5,219 nt of DNA from Mycobacterium sp. (lineage in GTDB: Bacteria; Actinomycetota; Actinomycetes; Mycobacteriales; Mycobacteriaceae): contig JAQSXQ010000195.1 in NCBI GenBank assembly GCA_029256565.1, positions 1 to 5,219 of the forward strand, given 5' to 3'. A model generated the notes under the pieces. That model searched no databases. It had not been told where the DNA came from and saw only the letters and a program-made list of their open reading frames with translations. Position 1 is the stretch's first letter; the number at the start of each line of letters is the position of its first letter. This document shows, piece by piece, positions 1 to 5,219 of the stretch. Both the position numbers and the translations under genes were made by a program.

Positions 1-1
1 C

Positions 2-1849
2 GTCCGCATCAAGTACGTCATCGGCCCGACCATCCCCTGGTACCAGGAGTTCCTGCGCTACTACTTCCTCACGGTCGAGGACAGCGTGGACGGGTCGCTT
101 CCCCGCCGCTTCGCCGTGCTGATCCTGCTGCTGTGCCTGATCGGCCTGCTGATGGTGCTGCTACGGCGCAGGGGCGTGCCCGGCACCGTCAACGGACCCG
201 TGTGGCGGCTGGCCGGATCGACCGTCATCGGCATGTTCGTGCTCGTCCTCACCCCGACGAAGTGGGCAGCGCAGTTCGGCGCCTTCGCGGGCCTGACCGG
301 CGCGCTCGGCGGGCTCACCGCGTTCGCGTTCGCCCGCGTCGGACTGCACAGCCGACGCAACCTCGCGCTCTACGTCACCGCGCTGCTGTTCGTGCTCGCG
401 TGGTCGACGTCGGCGATCAACGGCTGGTTCTACGTCGGCAACTACGGCGTGCCGTGGTTCGACAAGCAACCGGTCATCTTCGGCCAGCCCGTCACGACGC
501 TGTTCCTGGTGCTCGCGATCGCCTGCGGCCTGCTCGCGGGCTGGCTGCACTTCCGCATGGACTACGCCGGACACACCGAGGTCGCCGACACCGGACGCAA
601 CCGTGCCCTGGCGTCCACCCCGCTGCTCGTGGTGGCCATCATCATGGTGCTGCTCGAGGTGGGCTCGATGGCCAAGGCCGGCGCCGGCCGCTACCCCGCG
701 TACACCACCGCCAAGGCCAACGCCGACGCGCTCGTCTCGGGACTGTCCCGCGACAGCTGCGCCATGGCCGACGACGTGCTCGTCGAGGCCGACACCAATG
801 CCGGGATGCTGCAACCGGTCCCGGGCCAACGCTTCGGCGAGTACGGACCGCTGGGCGGCGAGGACCCCGTCGGATTCACCCCCAACGGCGTGAGCGACAC
901 CCTCGAGCCCGCCGAACCCGTGGCGGCCAACCCCGGGCTGGCCAACTCCGACGGCCCCGTCGACAAGCCCAACATCGGCATCGGCTACGCAGCCGGTACC
1001 GGCGGCGGCTACGGACCCGAGGGCGTGAACGGCTCCCGCGTCTACCTGCCGTTCGGCCTCGACCCCGACCGGACCCCGGTGATGGGCAGCTTCGACGAGA
1101 ACACCGTCGCCGCCGAGGCGACCTCCGCGTGGTACCAGCTGCCACCGCGTACGCCCGACCGGCCGATCGTCACCGTCGCCGCCGCAGGAGCCATCTGGTA
1201 CTACGAGGAAGACGGCGCGTTCAGCTACGGCCAGTCCCTCAAGCTGCAGTGGGGCGTGCACCGTCCCGACGGCTCGTACCAGGCCCTGAACGAGGTGCAG
1301 CCGATCGACATCTTCGAGCAGAAGGCATGGCGCAACCTGAGATTCCCGCTGACCACGGCACCCCCCGAGGCGAACGTGGCACGGATCGTCGCCGACGACC
1401 CGAACCTGTCCGAGGACCAGTGGTTCGGCTTCACGCCTCCGCGCGTCCCCGTGCTGACCACCGCGCAGGAGTTCCTCGGTACGCAGACCCCGGTGCTGAT
1501 GGACATCGCCACCGCAGCCAACTTCCCGTGCCAACGGCCGTTCACCGAGCACCTCGGCGTCGCGGAACTGCCCGAGTACCGCGTGCTGCCGAACTTCAAG
1601 CAGATGGTGTCGTCGTCCAACCAGTGGCAGTCGGCCGACGACGGCGGACCGTTCCTGTTCATCCAGGCGCTGCTGCGCACGTCGGCGATCCCGACCTACC
1701 TGCGTGACGACTGGTACCGCGACTGGGGATCGATCGAGCGCTACATCCGGGTCGTCCCGCGCGATGACGCGCCGAACGCCGCAATCGAGGAGGGCTCCAC
1801 CCAGGTGTTCGGCTGGAACCGCCGCGGCCCGATCAGGGCGCTGAAGTGA
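2..1849 (+). CDS. embA: Arabinosyltransferase EmbA, C-terminal 615 residues (5' end outside window)
   Basis: EmbA is a membrane arabinosyltransferase that pairs with EmbB and transfers arabinose from decaprenyl-phosphoryl-arabinose to the growing arabinan of arabinogalactan on the outer face of the membrane. The frame is open from base 2 and ends at TGA 1847-1849. Family members are about 1090 aa, so roughly 480 N-terminal residues, including the catalytic DD loop, lie upstream. Visible fragment: the periplasmic WYQEFLRYY loop (residues 13-21), then about six membrane segments (near 36-54, 70-85, 90-112, 122-138, 161-183, 206-223), with the Emb proline motif TPTKW at 84-88 (bases 251-265). 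A periplasmic C-terminal domain follows from about residue 225. It contains MADDVLVE, a Gly-rich GTGGGYG stretch typical of EmbA rather than EmbB, SAWYQLP, WRNLRFP and a FPCQRP motif. Cys253 and Cys510 match the cysteines at the two ends of the EmbB C-terminal domain and probably form a disulfide. EmbC is less likely, because the gene lies directly before embB and has the EmbA-type Gly-rich segment. A GTG at 86 lies inside the gene and is not its start. Confidence 0.95.
   Translation, partial: VRIKYVIGPTIPWYQEFLRYYFLTVEDSVDGSLPRRFAVLILLLCLIGLLMVLLRRRGVPGTVNGPVWRLAGSTVIGMFVLVLTPTKWAAQFGAFAGLTGALGGLTAFAFARVGLHSRRNLALYVTALLFVLAWSTSAINGWFYVGNYGVPWFDKQPVIFGQPVTTLFLVLAIACGLLAGWLHFRMDYAGHTEVADTGRNRALASTPLLVVAIIMVLLEVGSMAKAGAGRYPAYTTAKANADALVSGLSRDSCAMADDVLVEADTNAGMLQPVPGQRFGEYGPLGGEDPVGFTPNGVSDTLEPAEPVAANPGLANSDGPVDKPNIGIGYAAGTGGGYGPEGVNGSRVYLPFGLDPDRTPVMGSFDENTVAAEATSAWYQLPPRTPDRPIVTVAAAGAIWYYEEDGAFSYGQSLKLQWGVHRPDGSYQALNEVQPIDIFEQKAWRNLRFPLTTAPPEANVARIVADDPNLSEDQWFGFTPPRVPVLTTAQEFLGTQTPVLMDIATAANFPCQRPFTEHLGVAELPEYRVLPNFKQMVSSSNQWQSADDGGPFLFIQALLRTSAIPTYLRDDWYRDWGSIERYIRVVPRDDAPNAAIEEGSTQVFGWNRRGPIRALK
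1835..1849 (+). promoter_or_regulatory. embA-embB translational coupling junction (weak SD plus GTGA overlap)
   Basis: The embA stop TGA (1847-1849) lies inside the embB start GTG (1846-1848), giving a 4-base GTGA overlap. A short purine-rich AGGG at 1835-1838, still within embA, sits 7 bases before the GTG and can serve as a weak Shine-Dalgarno site. This arrangement usually lets ribosomes finishing the first gene re-initiate on the second, which suits two proteins that work as a pair. It also supports 1846 as the embB start over the downstream GTG codons at 1855 and 1882. Confidence 0.7.
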
Positions 1850-4800
1850 CCGTAGTGAAGGACGGCGCACGAGCCGCTGACGTGAAGTCGAGCAACGACA
1901 CGAAGGTGGCCCGCTGGGTCGCCGCGATCGCCGGACTGATCGGCTTCGTGCTGGCCGTCGCGACCCCGTTGCTCCCGGTCACCCAGACCACCGCCACCCT
2001 GAACTGGCCACAGCAGGGCCAGTTCGACAGCGTGACGGCACCGCTGATCTCGCTTTCTCCGGTCAGCCTCACCGCGTCGGTGCCGTGCTCGGTGATCGCG
2101 TCGATGCCCCCAGAAGGGGGCCTGGTGTTCGGCACCGCGCCCCCGAGAGGTCGCGACGCGGCGCTCAACGCCATGCTCGTCAACGTCACCTCCGGCAGGG
2201 GCCAAGGCAGCGGCCCGGCGAGCGGCAACGCCCGAGTCGACGTGATCGTCCGCAACGTCGTGGTCGCCAGCGTGAACCGCGACCGCATGGCGGGCTGTAG
2301 CCGCCTCGACATCACGTCGTCGCTGGACGGCACGTTCGCCGACTTCGTCGGCCTCACGCAGATCTCCGGTGACGACGCGGGCAAGCCCCAGCGCACCGGC
2401 TTCGCCGACCCCAACCTGCGGCCCGCCATCGTCGGCGTGTTCACCGACCTGACCGGACCCGCGCCGCCCGGCATGCAGTTCTCGGCGACCATCGACACCC
2501 GCTTCACCACGCACCCAACTGCGCTGAAGCTGACCGCCATGCTGCTGGCGATGGTCTCGACCGTCATCGCACTGCTGGCGCTGTGGCGGCTCGACCGCAC
2601 CGACGGGCACCGGATGCACCGGCTCATCCCGTCGCGCTGGCGCACCCTGTCCGCCGTGGACGGCGTGGTCGTCGGCGGCTTCGGCCTCTGGTACGTCATC
2701 GGCGCCAACTCGTCCGACGACGGCTACATCCTCGGCATGGCCCGTGTCGCCGACCACGCCGGCTACATGTCGAACTACTTCCGCTGGTTCGGCAGCCCCG
2801 AGGACCCGTTCGGCTGGTACTACAACGTGCTCGCGCTCATGACGCGCATCAGTGACGCCAGCATCTGGATCCGGCTACCCGACCTCATCTGCGCGCTGGT
2901 CTGCTGGCTGCTGCTGTCCCGGGAAGTGGTGCCCCGCCTCGGACCGGCCGTCTCGGCGAGCCGCCCCGCGCTGTGGGCCGCGGGCCTGGTGCTGCTGGCA
3001 GCGTGGATGCCGTTCAACAACGGCCTGCGCCCCGAAGGCCAGATCGCCACCGGCGCACTGATCACCTACGTCCTGATCGAGCGGGCCATCACCTCGGGCC
3101 GACTGACACCGGCCGCGCTCGCGATCATCACTGCGGCGTTCACCCTGGGCATCCAGCCCACCGGTCTGATCGCGGTCGCGGCGCTGGTCGCCGGCGGCCG
3201 CCCCATCCTGCGAATCCTCATGCGCAGGCGCCAACTCTTCGGCACCTGGCCGCTGATCCTGCCGCTGCTGGCCGCGGGCACCGTCGTGCTGACGGTGGTC
3301 TTCGCGGATCAGACGCTGGCAACGGTGCTGGAGGCCACCAGGATTCGCACCGCCATCGGGCCCAGCCAGGAGTGGTACACCGAGATCCTGCGGTACTACT
3401 ACCTCATTCTGCCGACGACCGACGCGGCCATCTCGCGTCGCGTCGCGTTCCTGTTCACGGTGCTGTGCCTGTTCCCGTCGCTGTTCCTGATGTTGCGGCG
3501 CAAGCGGGTTCGTGGCGTGGCGCGCGGGCCTGCCTGGCGCCTGATGGGCGTCATCTTCGCCACGATCTTCTTCCTGATGTTCACCCCCACCAAGTGGATT
3601 CACCACTTCGGGTTGTTCGCGGCCGTGGGCGGTGCGATGGCGGCGCTGGCGACCGTGCTGATGTCGCCGATCGTGCTGCGCTCGGCCCGCAACCGGATGG
3701 CGTTCCTGGCCCTGGTGATGTTCGTGCTGGCGATGTGCTTCGCCTCCACCAACGGCTGGTGGTACGTCTCGAACTTCGGTGCGCCGTACAACAACTCGGT
3801 ACCGCAGCTCGGTGGCATCACGGTCAGCGCGGTGTTCTTCGTACTGTTCGCCGTCGCGGCGCTGTGGGCGTTCTGGCTGCACCTGTCGTCGCGGCACTCC
3901 TCACCCATCGTCGACAAGCTCACCGCGGCGCCGATCCCGATCGCTGCCGGTCTGATGGTCCTGGTGGGCGTGGCCTCCATGGTGATCGGCGTGGTGCGGC
4001 AGTACCCCACCTACTCCAACGGCTGGGCCAACGTCCGGGCCTTCGCAGGCGGCTGCGGGATGGCCGACGACGTGCTCGTCGAACCCGATTCGAACGCCGG
4101 CTTCCTCGCTCCGCTGCCCGGACGTTACGGGCCGCTCGGCCCGCTCGGCGGCACGGGGCCAACGGGCTTCTCGCCCAGCGGGGTTCCGGACCGGATCATC
4201 GCCGAGGCCATCAGACTGAACAACCCTCAGCCGGGGACCGACGTCGACTGGAACCGGTCGGTGCGGCTGTCCCGGCCGGGTGTCAACGGGTCCACCGTGC
4301 CGCTGCCCTACGGACTCGATCCGAGGCGGGTACCGCTCGCCGGCACGTATTCGACCGGGGCGCAGCAGGAGAGCCGGCTCGCATCGGCCTGGTACGGCCT
4401 GCCGGCCGCGGACGACGCGCACCCGCTCGTCGTGATCACCGCTGCGGGAACGATCACCGGGCGCAGCGTCGCCGACGGCGTCGACACCGGCCAGAAGGTC
4501 GAACTCGAGTACGCGACCGCCGGGCCCGACGGCGCGCCGGTGCCCGCGGGCAGGGTCAGCCCGTACGACGTCGGGCCCACCCCGTCCTGGCGCAACCTGC
4601 GCTTCCCGCGCGAGCAGATTCCCGCCGACGCCGTCGCCGTGCGCGTCGTCGCCGAGGATCTCTCACTGGGACAGGGCGATTGGCTCGCCGTCACGCCGCC
4701 GCGCGTGCCGGAGGTGCGGTCGGTGCAGGAGTACGTCGGCTCCGAACAACCGGTCCTGATGGACTGGGCGGTCGGGCTCGCGTTCCCGTGCCAGCAGCCG

Positions 4801-5100
4801 ATGCTGCACGCCAACGGCGTCACCGACGTGCCCAAGTTCCGCATCTCACCGGACTACTACGCCAAGCTGCAGAGCACCGACACCTGGCAGGACGGCCTCA
4901 ACGGCGGCCTGCTCGGCATCACCGACCTGCTGCTGCGGGCGTCGGTCATGTCGACCTACCTGTCCAACGACTGGGGTCAGGACTGGGGCTCGCTGCGCCG
5001 CTTCGACACCATCGTCGACGCCTCGCCCGCCCAGATCGATCTCGGCAGTGAGACGCACAGCGGGCTCTACAGCCCGGGTCAGATCCGGATCGCACCCTAG
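1846..5100 (+). CDS. embB: Arabinosyltransferase EmbB, complete (1084 aa), ethambutol target
   Basis: EmbB is the GT-C family arabinosyltransferase that, with EmbA, adds alpha-1,3 branch arabinoses to arabinogalactan from decaprenyl-phosphoryl-arabinose. Seen in order: a short cytoplasmic start; TM1 about 22-45; a periplasmic carbohydrate-binding-like domain 46-225; TM2 about 226-247; a short basic cytoplasmic loop; TM3 about 270-286; the catalytic acidic motif NSSDDGYILGMAR with Asp291-Asp292; then many hydrophobic segments up to about residue 716; and a periplasmic C-terminal domain 717-1084. The family total is 15 TMs. The Emb proline motif TPTKW is at 580-584. Cys737 and Cys982 bracket the C-terminal domain; Cys81 and Cys151 lie in the N-terminal one. 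Start: GTG 1846 overlaps the embA TGA and has a weak AGGG 7 bases upstream. GTG codons at 1855 and 1882 are in-frame alternatives and would only trim an unconserved tail. The length agrees with known EmbB proteins (about 1080-1100 aa). Residues corresponding to M. tuberculosis M306, G406 and Q497 are Met298, Gly398 and Gln489, the susceptible type. Confidence 0.97.
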   Translation: MTVVKDGARAADVKSSNDTKVARWVAAIAGLIGFVLAVATPLLPVTQTTATLNWPQQGQFDSVTAPLISLSPVSLTASVPCSVIASMPPEGGLVFGTAPPRGRDAALNAMLVNVTSGRGQGSGPASGNARVDVIVRNVVVASVNRDRMAGCSRLDITSSLDGTFADFVGLTQISGDDAGKPQRTGFADPNLRPAIVGVFTDLTGPAPPGMQFSATIDTRFTTHPTALKLTAMLLAMVSTVIALLALWRLDRTDGHRMHRLIPSRWRTLSAVDGVVVGGFGLWYVIGANSSDDGYILGMARVADHAGYMSNYFRWFGSPEDPFGWYYNVLALMTRISDASIWIRLPDLICALVCWLLLSREVVPRLGPAVSASRPALWAAGLVLLAAWMPFNNGLRPEGQIATGALITYVLIERAITSGRLTPAALAIITAAFTLGIQPTGLIAVAALVAGGRPILRILMRRRQLFGTWPLILPLLAAGTVVLTVVFADQTLATVLEATRIRTAIGPSQEWYTEILRYYYLILPTTDAAISRRVAFLFTVLCLFPSLFLMLRRKRVRGVARGPAWRLMGVIFATIFFLMFTPTKWIHHFGLFAAVGGAMAALATVLMSPIVLRSARNRMAFLALVMFVLAMCFASTNGWWYVSNFGAPYNNSVPQLGGITVSAVFFVLFAVAALWAFWLHLSSRHSSPIVDKLTAAPIPIAAGLMVLVGVASMVIGVVRQYPTYSNGWANVRAFAGGCGMADDVLVEPDSNAGFLAPLPGRYGPLGPLGGTGPTGFSPSGVPDRIIAEAIRLNNPQPGTDVDWNRSVRLSRPGVNGSTVPLPYGLDPRRVPLAGTYSTGAQQESRLASAWYGLPAADDAHPLVVITAAGTITGRSVADGVDTGQKVELEYATAGPDGAPVPAGRVSPYDVGPTPSWRNLRFPREQIPADAVAVRVVAEDLSLGQGDWLAVTPPRVPEVRSVQEYVGSEQPVLMDWAVGLAFPCQQPMLHANGVTDVPKFRISPDYYAKLQSTDTWQDGLNGGLLGITDLLLRASVMSTYLSNDWGQDWGSLRRFDTIVDASPAQIDLGSETHSGLYSPGQIRIAP
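2716..2739 (+). other. embB: EmbB catalytic Asp pair and ethambutol-determining loop
   Basis: These eight codons encode Asp291-Asp292-Gly-Tyr-Ile-Leu-Gly-Met298. The Asp pair is the conserved acidic motif of the Emb GT-C fold and includes the proposed catalytic base. Met298 aligns with M. tuberculosis Met306, the codon most often changed in ethambutol resistance, and is ATG (2737-2739) here. Ile295 and Leu296 match M. tuberculosis Ile303 and Leu304, the positions that are Gln-Met in intrinsically resistant M. abscessus and M. chelonae. The loop is therefore of the susceptible kind by sequence. Alignment numbers come from memory of the M. tuberculosis protein. Confidence 0.85.
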
Positions 5101-5109
5101 GCTCGCCCC

Positions 5110-5219
5110 ATGGTGGATCGGGTGCGGTTCGGCGATGCCACGGTGACGCGCGTGCCCGAGTGGGAGTTCGACGTCGCCACCGCGATGTTCGGTCAGACGC
5201 CTCCGCAGGCGTGGGACGA
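5110..5219 (+). CDS. Putative metallo-beta-lactamase-fold hydrolase, N-terminal 36 residues (3' end outside window)
   Basis: An ATG nine bases after the embB stop opens a frame that runs to the right edge without a stop. The visible start, MVDRVRFGDATVTRVPEWEF followed by a segment ending in TPPQAWD, has the pattern I know from many actinobacterial metallo-beta-lactamase-fold hydrolases: a first strand with 'FGDxxVTRVxEWE', then a 'FxxxPPxxW' segment before the first core strand. The zinc-binding HxHxDH motif would lie beyond the window, so the assignment rests on N-terminal resemblance only. There is no signal peptide or membrane segment in what is visible, which suggests a cytoplasmic enzyme. 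No good ribosome-binding site precedes the ATG; GTG at 5113 or 5122 are alternative starts. The tiny gap suggests co-transcription with embB. No substrate can be inferred. Confidence 0.55.
   Translation, partial: MVDRVRFGDATVTRVPEWEFDVATAMFGQTPPQAWD

Noticed and set aside
161..1870. Long open frame on the minus strand (569 codons) opposite embA
   Set aside because: It is a by-product of GC-rich codon bias: the strand opposite a strong real gene stays open. The translation is low-complexity, rich in Arg, Gly, Val, His and Glu, and has no recognisable domain.
1855..1890. GTG codons at 1855 and 1882 as the embB start
   Set aside because: They are possible but less likely. The GTG at 1846 has the stop-start overlap and the better-placed AGGG. 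The residues involved precede TM1 and are poorly conserved, so the protein is unaffected in function either way.
1741..2757. Minus-strand frame of 338 codons across the embA-embB junction
   Set aside because: It lies opposite two well-supported genes, has shadow-type composition and no plausible start context.
2973..5051. Open + strand frame of 692 codons within embB, and a similar 524-codon frame within embA (133-1707)
   Set aside because: The translations are dominated by Arg, Ala, Gly, Pro and His, as expected from an out-of-frame reading of GC-rich coding DNA. EmbA and EmbB are intact in the true frame with family-wide motifs.
5061..5076. Stem-loop CGGGCT-CTAC-AGCCCG near the embB end as a possible terminator
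   Set aside because: It lies within the last codons of embB, the stem is short, no T-run follows, and a new gene starts only about 34 bases later. The conserved protein motif SGLYSPG explains it.
5082..5091. Ten-base palindrome GATCCGGATC as a possible operator
   Set aside because: It lies inside the embB coding sequence (Gln-Ile-Arg-Ile), is short, and occurs only once near the junction. Such palindromes are common by chance.

Overview
The window is GC-rich throughout and carries part of the emb arabinosyltransferase cluster of a mycobacterium. The two large proteins are recognisable as EmbA (carboxyl part only) and EmbB (complete), the two membrane arabinosyltransferases that build the arabinan of cell-wall arabinogalactan and are the target region of ethambutol. 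The EmbB sequence looks like the fast-growing Mycolicibacterium type: it has a short cytoplasmic loop after the second membrane segment and closely resembles M. smegmatis EmbB as I remember it, but with several differences. The species therefore cannot be named from this window.

Layout, all on the + strand: (1) positions 2-1849, the last 615 codons of embA, entering already open from the left edge; (2) positions 1846-5100, complete embB (1084 aa), starting with a GTG that overlaps the embA stop by 4 bases; (3) positions 5110-5219, the first 36 codons of a third gene, 9 bases after the embB stop, whose start resembles a metallo-beta-lactamase-fold hydrolase. There is no non-coding stretch longer than a few bases, no RNA gene, no mobile element, no CRISPR array and no convincing terminator.

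How they work together: EmbA and EmbB are paralogues that share a GT-C membrane fold and two periplasmic carbohydrate-binding regions. In mycobacteria they act as a pair, using decaprenyl-phosphoryl-arabinose to add the alpha-1,3 branch arabinoses of arabinogalactan. The GTGA overlap suggests translational coupling that keeps the two subunits in balance. The hydrolase-like gene downstream is close enough to be co-transcribed, but nothing in the window ties it to arabinan synthesis.

This is essentially an ordinary core-genome locus. I found no undescribed system. The points worth a second look are modest: a Gly/Ser-rich insertion in the EmbB N-terminal periplasmic domain, the shortened cytoplasmic loop, the allele state at ethambutol-resistance positions, a perfect hairpin in the embB coding sequence, and the tightly attached downstream gene.
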